From the NCBI GenBank assembly GCA_028753945.1, contig JAPNXP010000002.1:3286001-3350000 (forward strand): DNA of 64,000 nt, in the 5' to 3' direction. This document shows positions 43,706 through 55,993 of the stretch, one piece after another. The stretch's first letter is position 1, and each line of letters opens with the position of its first letter. Origin of the DNA: Hexactinellida sp. DTS-2022 (taxonomy: Eukaryota; Porifera; Hexactinellida). The notes beneath the pieces are model-generated. The model searched no databases. It was not told the origin of the DNA and saw only the letters and a list, made by a program, of their open reading frames with translations. The position numbers and the translations under genes are program-made.

Positions 43706-44581
43706 TATGCTGGTTATGCAAACATTCTATTGTAAAGACTCCTAGGCCCGTGAACAATTTGATGTGCAATACAATCACACATAATATACTTTAGTATACG
43801 CTACGCGACTGTACGAGCCACGTAGCATTTGTAAAGTGATACGACATTACTATATCACTTTTTTAATTGATTCCTTAATATTGCGGCTATATCTCACAAT
43901 GTTATAATGCTATGAGTATATTTGTTATTCTATCAATGTCCTATATAAGAACTTCGAATTATGCTGTATGTACCGTGTTGCTTCGAATCGGCGCAAGTTC
44001 AATAAAAATGGGATCGATATAATTGAGTTAAAACACATTAAAAGATAACTGAAGTGTAATTAAAGTTATTTGGAAATTACAGTTTATCTACTGCCGCTGA
44101 GAACCATTAGAACACAAGTAAATTATTTTCTGGATTTTCCCAATTTTCAAGATAAATTTAGCCCACGAGAACAATAAGCGCCGGGCACTTATTCGAAGCA
44201 ATTAGCATGGCCGAATTACCATTTAAGCTAACTAAGCTATAGCTTCGCATGTTTGTGGCCTCACAAAGTCTTAAGTAACTGCATTGATGCCCAATCCCAC
44301 TTAATTGATACTGTGAGGCCTGTACATATTATTGCTTTCTCATAGTAGGGGCGACTTGGCGTTACTAACTGGTATTTAGGGAGAGATGTTAATTCCCTCT
44401 TTTCAGTGCTTAGCTCCAGTTTTATTGTATTCGCCTCTTTTTTAAGCGAAATTACTATCCTTGGTTCCTCTCACCGCGATTTTTAGTTACACCCTATAAA
44501 ACTCATTGGGTAGTTCGTCCAACACTCATTTAGCTAGGGGCCTCAACAAACTTAGTCCGGCCCCCGAAACACGGTATATAG
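43706..44581. other. Non-coding, nothing recognised
   Basis: AT-rich. A lone MITE-like end ('aataagcgccgggcacttat') is at about 44174. No gene recognised. Confidence 0.4.
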
Positions 44582-44740
44582 CAGTGCAACCTTGATTATC
44601 CGAACTTCGATAAACCGAACACTTCGAACACACCTGATTGGTCCCACTGTAATTCCATAAACCCATTCAGCCTTAAATTATCTGAACTGTAAATCATCTG
44701 AACTGTAAATTATCCGAACATGTTTGACTGGTCCCAACTA
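44582..44740. mobile_element. pogo/Tigger-like fragment (CAGTGCAACCTTGATTATCCG)
   Basis: Left end CAGTGCAACCTTGATTATCC followed by several 'attatccgaac/attatctgaac' repeats. A right end with matching inverse was not found. Confidence 0.55.
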
Positions 44741-45155
44741 GTTAATAATCTCTTTTTTATTCTGCATTTGTAATACTTCATAAATACAATTCTTCTGTTC
44801 AATTAATTTATTGCTCATCCCAATACTAAATGTACAATATACCTTGTTAATACGTACACCAACTAGTTTTGCTGTTTCCAGGAATGTTCCAGGAATGTGA
44901 AGGTCATCATGAACGGTGTCTTTTTCAAATGTGATAAATAGTTTGTAGGCTCGAAATGTCTCAATTTGCTTTCAAATACGTTGTTATTCATACAATAGTA
45001 TATTTGAAAATGAACTTAGGGCGTAAAGCAAATCTTTCAACTTTCTAATATAAAAGTTCCGAGTTATAGGCATTTAAGTCCGATTTCGACTGCCAAGCTG
45101 CCAAGCCTGCTTCCAAGGGCTACACCTCAGAAAGTTTGCATTTCAAAGTTTTGAT

Positions 45156-46144
45156 CAGTGTTTCTCAACGTGGGCGATATCGCCCCCTATGGGGAGTTAC
45201 GAGAGTCGAGGGGGGAGATAAAACGGTTAGGGGCGATTGGGGGGCGATAAGACTGTAATGGGGCGGTAGGGGGGCGATATACTTTGTGTTTGATTTACTT
45301 TAGCTAGAATCTAGAAATTTACATGTTCATCATTTCGGCTATTCTTGACCTAATTCAATCCCGATCTGAAAAATCTTGTACTGGGCACCATCAAGGGCCT
45401 CGATACTGGGGGATCCTCGACCCCCGAAGTCAATGTATTCATGCGAGAGGCTCATTTCTCTCCCCCAATATTTTGTGCACCTCATGTATTTATCTCCTCT
45501 GAAATCAGTAATGTATTGTTGTCTTAAAATTATTTAGTTATACTCAATGTTATTTCATTTCTTCTTCTCTCCTAAATTTCTTCTCGTTCGCTACGCTCGG
45601 ACGTTTGTAAAATCCAGGTATTCTTAGAATAAGATGAAATCAATTAGTAATTTTATACAACAAAAAATCCTGTGGTTTGCCCCCCGACCCAATCTGCTTT
45701 TTAAATATACGCCCCTGGGCACCATGCCCAACTTTCACACTAAACATGGTTGTCAAATGTAAATATACCGTATTTCCCCTAATAAGCGCTGCGGCGCTTA
45801 TTGATTTCATTGTCAAAATTTGCCCTCATTTTTACATGAAATTTCCAGAAAATAATATTAAGCTGCATTCTAATGGTTCCCAGCGAGAGTAAACACCCTA
45901 TAATTTCCTAATCACAACAATTCCATTGCAGTTATCATTTATTGGGAATAAATTTTATCATACAGATACCATTTTTTTAGAGCCTGCGCATTTTTAAGCC
46001 CAGGCGCTTATTGGGGGAAATACGGTTTATAGAATATCTGTCTTAGTTGCTTGGTTATTTTTTATGTTACAATTGGAGGGGGGCGATAAGCACTGGCACT
46101 ATCCGCTAAGGGGGCGATCGACTGAAAAAGGTTGAGAAACACTA
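45156..46144. mobile_element. hAT (Charlie-like) non-autonomous element, copy 2
   Basis: Ends CAGTGTTTCTCAACGTGGGC and ...GGTTGAGAAACACTA; 8-bp flanks gttttgat/gtttagat match at 7 of 8. Collinear with copy 1 (14989-15986), including the nested TA MITE at 45768-46025. Non-coding. Confidence 0.88.
45768..46025. mobile_element. Nested TA-type MITE, second copy
   Basis: Ends 'ccgtatttcccctaataagc' and 'gcgcttattgggggaaatac'; same place in the hAT body as 15600-15858. Confidence 0.75.
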
Positions 46145-46700
46145 GTTTAGATCAAGGATTAATCCCTTACATGATATGTATTCTATGGTTTACACTCTGT
46201 TTCAAATAATTTGGACCAAATCTGTGACTGCTGCACCAAATAAACCTCGTTGACTTTTATCACTGTAATCTCATCGGGTGGTCCATTTTTTTATATTTTT
46301 TTATTCTCAGGCATCCGTCCACTTATAATTGAAATTTTGCGCGCAAAATGCTCGCAATACCCGACTTCCTATCAGTCGATAAAACTTTTCGTGACCCTAA
46401 CACGCACCATTTGCAAAATTATCCATATATGGGCATGTAATGTGCACATTTTTGAGGACGCAGCTAATTTATAACTCCTCAAATAATGACTCTAGAGCTT
46501 AGCACTAAATTTCCATCACATCCATGCACTATTGCAAACCTATTAGAAGAACAATTGAACCCATTATCCGAAAGTTTGCTAACTTATAAATTCAAAGGTT
46601 TACGCCCATAATAGTGTGAAAAGTAAATAAAAATATATTTACATTAGGTTCAACTATTGCAAATTTGGTCCAAATTGGTTGAAACCAAGTCTAAACTAAT

Positions 46701-47191
46701 GAAATATTCTTCCGAAAAGCACGCTAGTATCTATATAGTTTGATTCTACAGTATATCATATATACTAGTGCGCTTCGCTTGCTAGGTCTCTTTGGGGCAG
46801 AACCCAACCACATACCAACCGCTTTGGGGTTGGTGTATGGTTTATACACTTATAACATTGATTATAAAGCGTAAACAGGCCTAAATAGTCAAATTTAAAA
46901 ATGTGAAATTTAGTGATGACGTCATCATGTGCTAATGAGTTAGCATATTGGTGATCTGGTGTGACCAAGGTGTACGCATCATTAATGTGCATGTTCTATT
47001 AAATTTTCAGACTTTTATCTCTTAGAGTGCGCGAATTATGTGCGATTAAGTGAATTTTCAGGGATCTCGAAATGTGACAATGACGTCATAACTTGTCGAG
47101 GTGTGAGAAATTTTGAGTGATAACATCAAATTGTTGAAGGGTGCCAAAAGTTACCCCTATATGCCAAAAATCACATTTGGAGACTGGAAAC
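46701..47191. other. Non-coding, nothing recognised
   Basis: No supported gene; one 'cttcgcttgctaggtctctt' patch of the kind seen near repeat ends. Confidence 0.35.
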
Positions 47192-47195
47192 TTAA

Positions 47196-47892
47196 GGTTC
47201 AGGTATACTCTACAAATTTCGAATATTTGGATAAAATCCAAATCATTGTCTATTTCTCTTTTATTGCATTTTGGGATTGTATTGATACCAATGAGTACTC
47301 TCAAGAGATTTCTAAGAAAGATTCCTATTATTTTTCCAGTTTGACACACTTTGGTCATCTCAATCTAGGAATAATTGCTGTAATTTTTTTTTTCAAAAGC
47401 CGCTATCTCAAAACTAACATTTTCAGAATTGTGGAAGAAGTCATTTTTCAAATTTGGTCGTAGAATCAAAAACTCAACGGTTTCGGAGAGATCTCGTAAA
47501 GATACAACTTTTCAGTGCTACGATTTACCCTAATATGAATAGTTCATCTGTTTTTTGGATTTAGGATAAGGAAAATCTTCATTTGAAAATCGACATCACA
47601 TAAAAGTATTTGAAATCCAGAAAAATGTAGATATTCACAATTCCTGTACTCATAAGTTATATTACATCCAGCTAAACACATTTTATCAATAATATTCTTG
47701 GCATTGTTTATCTTTTCTGATTGAACTATTCCGCAAAAATGGTAAAATTAAAAAAAGTTTTTTCCTCTATTAGTTTATTTGCCTATATTATTGTATTTTT
47801 GGCATCCTGAGGATGAAGTAAATTCGCTGTAAAAAATTTTATTCATTCGGGTAAATACTTATGGTAGAAGTACTCTAGAGGATACCTGAACC
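47196..47892. mobile_element. TTAA element 'GGTTCAGGTATACTCTA', copy 1
   Basis: 697 bp; inverted ends GGTTCAGGTATACTCTA (right end slightly diverged), with TTAA at 47192-47195 and 47893-47896. Further copies at 53388-54262 and 55994-58070. The open frames inside (up to 116 codons on both strands) lack domains. TTAA targeting places it with piggyBac/Kolobok. Confidence 0.88.
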
Positions 47893-47896
47893 TTAA

Positions 47897-48530
47897 TGCT
47901 TTATCAATTTTTATAATTGGAGCCTCTCAGGCTCAATTTAAAACCCCCGAGATCGCGACGTTCCAGTCCTTTACTTAAGGAGTCTATGATTTAAATATCA
48001 AATTTCTGATCATTATGAGGCAATTTAAAATACAAATTCTGATTTAGATATGAACATTACATGGTCGAATTACTCTAGGTGTATAATTTCTAGTCATTAC
48101 GAATATTTAAAACAATTTGGCTGGTATGTACTGACAGGGATTAATTCAATTTGTACAGTAATTTATGCTGGGACAAAATTACTAATTGTAGGTCAAATAT
48201 AACTTAATATGTCTGCACACTCAAAATGTAGAGTTTTTGTTTTGTGTAATTTTACAGTTCCTATTCAAGCTCAGGGATTCTATACAGTCTCTAAATTCAA
48301 TATTTTCTCCTTTCCAAAGTGATTTATTTGATTTACGTCAACTAAAATGATAAATAACTTGCTAATATATCTTGCCACACACATTAAATACATAATACAA
48401 TGTCTTGGTTGGTGTAATTCCTCTTAATATAAGTGTACAGGAAACCGGTATACAAGCGACCGCAGTGAGCGATAAAATAATTGGCGCTGTCCAGGGATTT
48501 AGTAAGTGTACAGGGAAGTCGGTTGGCAGG
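47897..48530. other. Non-coding; 'tgtacaggga' motifs near the right end
   Basis: Mostly AT-rich. 48430-48520 has 'aagtgtacaggaaaccggta' and 'aagtgtacagggaagtcgg', distantly like the 'tccctgtac' repeat. A related patch lies at about 54775-54900. Confidence 0.45.
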
Positions 48531-48849
48531 CATAGGCGCCAAGTTTGGGATTTTTGGGGGGCTTGGGGGGCGCTCACCCCCATAAAGTTGATTGGGGGAC
48601 TGGGGATCACTGGGAGCGACCTCCCGGAACTTTCAGTGGATTGGATTTTTGTATGAAAGTGGTCCTTTTGATCGACCAAGGGATGATAGAGGGTGAGAAT
48701 CACGTTTGTTTTACTCAATATATCCAGATTTTGTTTCTGAAGAAACAAATCTGGAAATATTTAGCAAACCTCCCAGTGGCCCCCCCCCCAGACCCCCCCA
48801 AGTGGGCTCCCCAATCTTTGATTATATTTTCCAAAACTTGACACCTTTG
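48531..48849. mobile_element. hAT MITE 'CATAGGCGCCAAGTTT', copy B
   Basis: 319 bp; ends CATAGGCGCCAAGTTTGGGA and ...CCAAAACTTGACACCTTTG; flanks ttggcagg/ttggtaat match at 5 of 8, a decayed duplication. Shares its interior with copy A at 31022 ('gaaagtggtccttttgatcg', 'agggatgatagagggtgaga'). Confidence 0.8.
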
Positions 48850-50454
48850 TTGGTAATACCCATAAATAATATTACATACAGTGGATAGATGACCCTGTAT
48901 AAAATATAATATTATTCGGTCAGTTATTACCCCATAAATAATACTACATACAGGTATGGTTAGTTCGCTCTGGCCTGACGAGAGTAGGTTCAGCGGGTTG
49001 AATAAACCCAATTCAATTTATCTCAAATTGAAGTTCGTTTAGTTCGCTAGATCAATTCGTTCAGCCTGAATTCCTTAAAAGCCCTGCGTTCAATTAAAGT
49101 TCAATTCCAATCAGTTTAATTCCTTCAGAACCTTTCATTCCTTGATTTACTGTAGGTAAACTACTGTTACTGTCGACTTTGGTTAAAATTTAATTAATAC
49201 AAGCTGCTCGAGCGCTCTACGCGCGTTCTTACAACTTGCACTCGGGCCTGCGGGCCTCGCTTGTATTTAAAGCAGATACCTTTTCAAATTAAATGCCGGT
49301 TGTATTTTTAAATACATACTCCAATAGACATAATGCCAATTGAGTAATGTATGTGCATGATTGAGCTCAAACTGATTCTAGTAGCCTATAAAGATGTCGG
49401 TTATGTAACGAAAAATTAACAAAATTATATACCCCTCCCTACATCATGCTTTTTGCCATTTTGTAATAAAAAGGACGGGCTGTAATACTTACCCCTTGGC
49501 ATTACTTAAATTCAAAGGCCCTATACACTGGTTGATTATATTACGGGGGATCATATGGGTAATATTTAGGTGACCGCTAGTGACACACTAACAGTAATGC
49601 TATTGTTTCAGAGTAGGATTGTGCCCCCCTAAGAGTCTATTTATATCCGTGAGCCCTAGCCATAGGTATACTATATACGCATAAGGACATAAAAAATTAA
49701 TTGGGAAATACGAATCAGCGCCTGTATTGTTGAAAATTTATGCTAATTTTAACTGACAATTTTCTAGTTATTAACGCATGTCCGTCTATAATAATGAACC
49801 GACTCCAAATATAAAATTAATTTAAAAATCACTAAGGAACTGTACGACTCTGAGGACCCTGACTTCGGGATATGGAGAATTTATTGTATTGATTAGTAAT
49901 AATCTAATAGACACAATGGAATGTTAGAAATGTATGGGTAGACAGAGGGAACACAATAACTGATTGGATGAATGGACTTCATTTCGACCAATTAAATCAT
50001 AGTCTCAGATGGCATTATAGTAATAATTTATATGTATAATGCACAACACAATTGATAGAGGCACTGAAATCATTTATACGAATTGAATGCTAGCTACTAA
50101 TCCGCCCTGGAAAAACCTCGAATTTAATAGGCTAAAAGCTTTGTCACCTTTAGGGAGGGAAGATGTATTTATTTTTCTTAGATATTAGAATATGTTTCTA
50201 GATACACTATTTTCCATCCTTCTGCAAAATTTCCAGTCTGTAGCTCTTACCAGTTCATCAATTAATCCTGAACAAACAATAAAAAATAGAAAAACATGTC
50301 CGCAATTTAATATACGTGTGTACGATTTTTCGGTTAATTAGAATAACCGCTTAATTGGTTCAAGAGGCCTGGAACAAAAGTGTCCAAATTTAATCGGAGA
50401 GACTGAATTATTTATGGTGTAATTAACTCTGAATTGTTTGAATAGTTTATATAA
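48850..50454. other. Non-coding; small repeats only
   Basis: A duplicated 'taccc(c)ataaataatactac' phrase at about 48857 and 48929, an attc/agtt-rich segment at 49000-49140, and a short GC patch bounded by inverted aatacaagc/gcttgtatt at 49196-49267. No gene recognised. Confidence 0.45.
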
Positions 50455-50619
50455 AGTCGACTCCGCTTAATAGAGCCACCGGTTAATAGATTTCTTCGCT
50501 TAATGGGGACAATTTCTCAGGATTTATAGAACGGAATCACAGTTTGGCTTAAAATATTTTCGTTTGATAGATTTCTCAAGTAACTTGGTCCGAGGTGAAT
50601 CTATTAAGCAGAGTCGACT
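50455..50619. mobile_element. MITE 'AGTCGACTCCGCTTAATAGAG'
   Basis: Ends AGTCGACTCCGCTTAATAGA and inverse ...TCTATTAAGCAGAGTCGACT, about 165 bp. A partial copy lies at about 53057-53190, and related 'tctactctacttaatcgag' ends lie near 62120. Target duplication is not clear (TA likely). Confidence 0.7.
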
Positions 50620-50656
50620 AAATATTTGGAATATTCTCACTATAATGCAAACTATA

Positions 50657-50920
50657 ATCAGTGGCGTTACGAGATAAAGTTCCGCTCGAGGCAAGTGTGC
50701 AAAACTCCGCCTTCCGTAAAACACTAAGTTCATAGGCGTCGTAAATGCAAAGGTCAATCCTTCGGGCCGCCCGGAAATTCCGGGTAATGTCCGGGTAAAC
50801 TCCGAGTAAACTCGGAGTTTAGTGTTAGTAGCATAGGGACAATCCCTTCGGCCCGCCCGGACATTTCCGGGCACCCGGGCGGTTTACGACGCCTATGACT
50901 AAGTTGTTTCAAAACAAACA
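50657..50920. mobile_element. GC-rich hAT-like fragment 'CAGTGGCGTTACGAG' hosting a nested MITE
   Basis: A CAGTGGCGTTACGAG left end starts at about 50660. The nested MITE at 50731-50897 splits it. The right end was not found. The 116-codon minus-strand frame across it is GC-driven chance. Confidence 0.45.
50731..50897. mobile_element. hAT MITE 'CATAGGCGTCGTAAA'
   Basis: 167 bp; ends CATAGGCGTCGTAAA and TTTACGACGCCTATG with a perfect 8-bp duplication actaagtt (50723-50730 and 50898-50905). The interior is made of 'cccttcggcccgcccgg' and 'actccgagtaaactcggag' palindromes. Its outer bases match the 31022/48531 family. Confidence 0.93.
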
Positions 50921-51339
50921 AAACATTAGTGTCAGTAGTGTGTATGTATAAAAGTTAAGTTATCAAGTTTATTTTACATGTAGTACACAACGAATATATT
51001 AGAGCATTTGTTAGATAATTCAATTGGTGCAGCTCCCATCTAGTATTGTTCGCCGCGTTATAAGCGTTGACGTTTGCAGCCATTTTCGTTCAGCCTGTCG
51101 CGACCTTTTTTAGCTCATATCTTGAAATTATAATACTGTATTGATTCAATATGAAACGGCTCAAAGTATTCCCAACAATAATTTATACTCATACATTGAA
51201 GCTTCTAGCAGGATATTAACATTTGTAGATGCTTCAACATGGATGTTGACATAAAACGATATGTTAACTAAATAAAATAAAAATATTTTTGAATGTATAT
51301 TTTTATGGAGGTGTTAAACTCAACTATATAATTAGCTAA

Positions 51340-51600
51340 TAAAATACATAATTTATTTTTTATATTATAATATGAATATTATTGTTGTTGTTTACAAAAA
51401 GGTAGCAAATTAATGAAAATTCAAAATCACCCTAGAAGTTTGCTTCACGGGACTTATAGCTAAACATGTTAAAAGTATGGAAATGGGAGGGATTGATATT
51501 TTACTAAATCTATCTTCAATGGTTTAGTGAGGAGTAAGGCCGCATAACGGCAGTTAACTTGAGGTGCGTAGTACAGATCCGTCGCAAAGCCTCCTATTTA
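51340..51600 (+). mobile_element. Helentron-like copy, shortened
   Basis: One or two monomers ('attgttgttgtttacaaaaa', 'ctagaagtttgcttcacggg') then the 3' end 'gaggagtaaggccgc', 'gttaacttgaggtgcgtag' and 'gatccgtcgcaaagc'. It ends before the final hairpin. Confidence 0.6.
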
Positions 51601-52431
51601 AGGATCGACCCACACCTTCACTAATTTAGTCCCAATCAAATCCCAACTTATATCAGCTTTCGCCTTATCTATACTGATAACAAATCCGCAATCAAATTGA
51701 ATTCGAATAATATTCGCTCGAGTGATTGTGTATAGTTCCATATACGTAATATTAAATTCCTATACCAGATGATTTTATGTGCGCCCAAATTGAAAAAAAA
51801 TATTGATGATTAAGAGTTGTTTAGCCTTTGGTTATTATCTAAGTATATAAACAAAGAAATGTAGGCTATTTTGATAAGAATTCATATTGACAATATTGTT
51901 CAGTAACGCTTCAAAGTGAAACTATTCAAATTTCTATGATTATCTTGCATTTTTCTGATTCAAACACTTACAACAATTATTTTCATTTATTGTGAGTATC
52001 GTAACTAGCCTACATAGCTTGATCTATATATGATCTATATGCCTGAAGTCTAAAATTACTAAATACATTTAAGAATTTTTCTCAAAATGGGCGCATGTAT
52101 GTATAGGTTTTGACTTTGGAGAAAAATATCTGTTTATTTATATTATAATACTGTTTATCTATATATATACACTCCATTCAGCAGGAATCTTAAATAGTGG
52201 TTATATAGCAATGTTAAGTAAGTATTATGCAATGGTTTAATCTTAACTCCTATTTAATAAATAACAACTTAGAAGAGTTTATAACTGCAACTATTAATAA
52301 TCGATGATCACTGGGTAACTCGAATGGCAGGGGCGTATCGGGCAATTCACCTGGAGGATGTAGTCCTCAATCGGCGCAGATTTTTACAATATTTTTTCTT
52401 ATAGTATAAGATCCACTATTTTGAGGAAATA
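51601..52431. other. Non-coding, nothing recognised
   Basis: AT-rich. A lone hAT-like end 'caggggcgtatcgggc' lies at about 52328. No gene. Confidence 0.4.
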
Positions 52432-52439
52432 GAATACAG

Positions 52440-52761
52440 CAGGGTTTTTAATGCCGATCTTGGTGTAAATTTTGCACCAAATGTTTTGGAGTTATGTTGC
52501 AACTTTATCGTGTGTATACGCTAGTGTATATGCACAAATATGAAAATAGTCATTTTCGTGCATATACGCTAGTGTGCATGCATGCAGGCTAGAAACTTAG
52601 TGTGTATGCATGCTCACTAGCATGCATGCATGCGCACTAATCTTGCGTACACGCTGCAACAGTTACACCACGATTCGAGTCGGCCGAGGACGCTGCAGTG
52701 TTGAGTTACACCAAGGCCGCTGCTGAGTTACACCAAGGTCTCAACCATAAAAAAAACCCTG
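52440..52761. mobile_element. hAT MITE 'CAGGGTTTTTAATGCC' with alternating purine-pyrimidine core
   Basis: 322 bp; ends CAGGGTTTTTAATGCC and ...ATAAAAAAAACCCTG, flanks gaatacag/gaatacac matching at 7 of 8. Subterminal 'cttggtgtaaa' and 'ttacaccaaggt' are inverted. The core (about 52500-52660) is rich in TGTGTATGCATGC-type alternating steps. A related subterminal piece ('cgatcttggtgtaaattaca') is at about 20270. Confidence 0.88.
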
Positions 52762-52822
52762 GAATACACAGTATTGATTTATTTTAAAACATGGGTAAGA
52801 TCTTTACATGCATGCCTATATA

Positions 52823-53000
52823 CAGTAGAACCTCGTTAATACGAGCACCAACAGACGATAAAATTTTGTTAGCTTTATCCAGAGTTCATATTAACCGGAG
52901 TAAACCCCATTGTAGCTTGTAGGGACTTATTCTGTGGAACTGTTTGTCGTCTTATCCACGAAATGGTATTAACCGTGTTCGTACTAACGAGATTCTACTG
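52823..53000. mobile_element. pogo/Tigger-type MITE 'CAGTAGAACCTCGTTAATACG'
   Basis: 178 bp; ends CAGTAGAACCTCGTTAATAC and inverse ...GTACTAACGAGATTCTACTG, flanked by TA at 52821-52822 and 53001-53002. Internal 'attaaccg' repeats. Non-coding. Confidence 0.9.
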
Positions 53001-53387
53001 TAATATGGAAATATCCGTTGAATATAAGATAGGTATTGGTGTCGAATCTGTGGATTAAACGTAGTCGACTCGCTTTAGAGAGCCACCAGTTAATAGATTT
53101 CTCCGCTTAATCGAGTAATGTTTTCACAGGATTTAGTGCGGAATGACATTTTGGCTTAAAATAGAACTCGGTTGGCATGTAACCCCTCGGGAGATAAAAT
53201 TTGTGTATATTATCCAAGTGTATGTACTAACTGACTTTACAACATATTGAGATACACATAAATTTACTATTTGGTTAAAAAAATTTGTACTACTAAGCCG
53301 AAGTACGTAGTAACCGAGTTATATTGTAGTACATATATGTATACAAAATCAATTAACTCTGTAAATTGAAGTTTAATCAATGTTTAA

Positions 53388-54262
53388 GGTTCAGGTATAC
53401 TCTACAAAATCCCAAAATTTCGATAAACCCCAAACTATGGTAAATCTCGTTTTTATTGCATTTTCGGATTGTGTGGATACCCATGTGGACTTTGACGAAA
53501 TTTCAAAGAAAAATTCCAATTATTTCTCCAGTTTGACTCACTTCGAGTTTTGAAAGAAATATTGGGGTTCTGGTTTTGGTTGCCGGTTGCAGTATACCAT
53601 GGAAACTTGATAATTTCGGGACATTGCCACATATAGGTTTTATCTTATATTTGGATAGAACAGCATATATCGCATCTTAATTTCAAATATTATGGAAGAA
53701 TATTGAAAACTCTCAATGATACAGACTTTTTAGTGTCCTCTACCTAAGCCACTGCCATTGGGGACACTTTTCTTCAAACCTCGCTATCTCCAAACACAAT
53801 TATTGCCATTGCGGAAGTCATATTATGACTCATATACCACCTAGAAACAAAATCTCAACGGTTTTGGACAGATCTCAATTAGTTCTATCATATGAGTGTA
53901 GCGATTTCATTTGTAACTTTTATTTTAATTTTTATTTAATTTATTGATGATGAAAAAAGTGATGTCCACATTTATTGATGAAAAATTTGACTCATACGTG
54001 ATTAAAAGAATTCTTGCACTCATATGATAGTTTAGGAGTTTCTTAATGCAATGCAGCAACAATCTACTCCTAATCATTAGCAGGAAAAAACCTATCCGTT
54101 CCGCAAAATACGATTTTCTAGAAAAAATATTTTTCACTGAGTTACCTAGTTCGAATATTATTGCATTTTTGCCGGTTAGAAGATGAAGTAAATCCGCTGT
54201 AAAAAAATTAATTAATTCGGGTAAATAGTTTTGGTAGAAGTGCTCTAGAGTATACCTGAACC
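53388..54262. mobile_element. TTAA element 'GGTTCAGGTATACTCTA', copy 2
   Basis: 875 bp; both ends GGTTCAGGTATACTCTA, TTAA at 53384-53387 and 54263-54266. The right third ('gaagtgctctagagtatacc', 'gatgaagtaaatccgctgta') matches copies 1 and 3. The 118-codon minus frame at 53925-54281 runs through the terminal repeat and is not a gene. Confidence 0.92.
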
Positions 54263-54266
54263 TTAA

Positions 54267-55304
54267 TGCTGATATTCGCAATCAGCATAATATTTCCAGT
54301 CATTATAGGGGTCACATTATCATGTTTGGGAGGAAGGACAATCCTTACACGCTGGAATGTGATACATTCCATTCTCAAATATTGTTTCTATCCTATCGAG
54401 TGACCCATCTTTCTTCATCGCACAGTAATTTGAGAATAACTATGAGCATATAAACACTCTACGAGGTCATTTAACAAGTAATTGCGAGAGCGGGCTTTTG
54501 TCCGACACTTTCCGACAATTTTTGGCCGCCATCTTGAAAATATTAAAATTTCGTGATGCCTCCATTTCAATATCTTTTTATAATATATTTCTCTATGTCT
54601 GTGCCAATTTTCATGCTTGTATCAAAAATTGATCAATTTTAGTGCTATGCTGCCCCACTACACGCAGTCTATAATTTGATGTTTCTCCATCCCAAATTTG
54701 GTGAATTTGTTTCTTGACATCCACAATGACATGATAGTATACCTTTTGTCATGCAATGCTTGTGTCAAAAGTTGTGTGGTGCAATTCCTTTAGTATTTTC
54801 GCTAAACAAGCCAGCGTAGCGAGTGACAAAAATTATTTTAGGGCGTACAGGGATTTTGTCCAATGTACAAGGGAAATTAGAGCCCGGTAAAGGAATATGA
54901 CTCAAGTGCTTTTATCTAATTAGCATGAGATTCGTGCAATTGTGAAAAACCGAATGTCAAATGCCGCCCAAAGCGAGCCGCTGTGGGCTCGTGCCCCATT
55001 GCCCCCCTTTGTTGTGCCAACGCCTATTTAGATATTTTGTTGTACCTTTATCAGAATTGATCAAGATTATTTGACTTTGTTCCAATTAATTTGAATTTTC
55101 TATTAAGTGAGCACCCATTTCAACCCAATTTGTTGAGTTTGTCCCGATTAACTGGAGTTTGTCCCTGATTAACTGAAAATTTTCAGTATTAACTTCCATG
55201 GCAAGGCATTGGTTCTTAGGGGGTTGTCCCAATAATGCGGTTGTCCCAATTAAGAGGAAGCTACAGTATTAGCTATGTGACTTAAAAGCTAATAAATATA
55301 TCTA
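54267..55304. other. Non-coding with decayed element ends
   Basis: 55124-55280 contains several 'gtcccgattaactg' and 'gtcccaattaag' phrases, like the TA-type end at 63924, in both orientations and without clean borders. No gene. Confidence 0.45.
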
Positions 55305-55867
55305 CACTGGCCAGCCAAAAGTATTTGAACATTAGAGATTTCAATGCATACACAATACTCGTCTAGTAACTTATTAACGGCTATCTAAACTACTCTGAAA
55401 TTACTATAAATATCTTCTTATAGAGATACATCACAAAATATTATGATTTCAATATAATTTATAAAATATCCTTGAAGTGGCATAAGTGTTTCTGCCACGT
55501 GCCACTTGTGGCATAAGTGGCACAAATTGAAATGTTACTGTATCACTGTAGAAAATATTCGGATTGATTAGAAATTTTGCAATTAGAGTGATTAAACCAT
55601 GAGGAATTCAAATCTGCTATCAGAATTAATATATTAACATTGCATCTTAATGATCATAAATTAAATATTTAATTAGCTAATTAAATATTTAATGAGTTTA
55701 ACGCCTCCATAAAAATTTAAATTCGAAATTTTTCCTGTTTTATTATCCTTTACATATCGTTTCATGTAAATAGCCATTTTGTTGCATCTGCTAATGTTAT
55801 TATGCTGGTATAACTTCAAATGTCTGAATACAATTATTGCTGTTCTAATACTTTTGGCCGGTTAGTG
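55305..55867. mobile_element. Tc1-like MITE 'CACTGGCCAGCCAAAAGTATT'
   Basis: 563 bp; ends CACTGGCCAGCCAAAAGTAT and inverse ...ATACTTTTGGCCGGTTAGTG, flanked by TA at 55303-55304 and 55868-55869. Such 'CACTG..CCAAAAGTAT' ends are typical of Tc1/mariner elements. The interior is AT-rich with no transposase frame. Confidence 0.88.
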
Positions 55868-55993
55868 TACGTATCCATTGAACACTGTTTTAAAACAGCT
55901 ATCGTTATCAAATTTAAAAATTATAATTTGATAATTAGGTTATCATGAATTTTACGGAATGAATGAGGCCAAAATTTGGGGTTTGGGACTTAA

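Larger units (their letters stand above)
44900..46700. mobile_element. Diverged relative of the 13656-16223 element (tentative)
   Basis: Both flanks of the second Charlie-like copy share phrases with the 13.7-16.2 kb element: 'ttgaaaccaagt.taaacta', 'ctcagaaagttt' and 'aggctcgaaa'/'gcgagcctac'. No TTAA ends were found, so borders are approximate and the relation is tentative. Confidence 0.35.
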
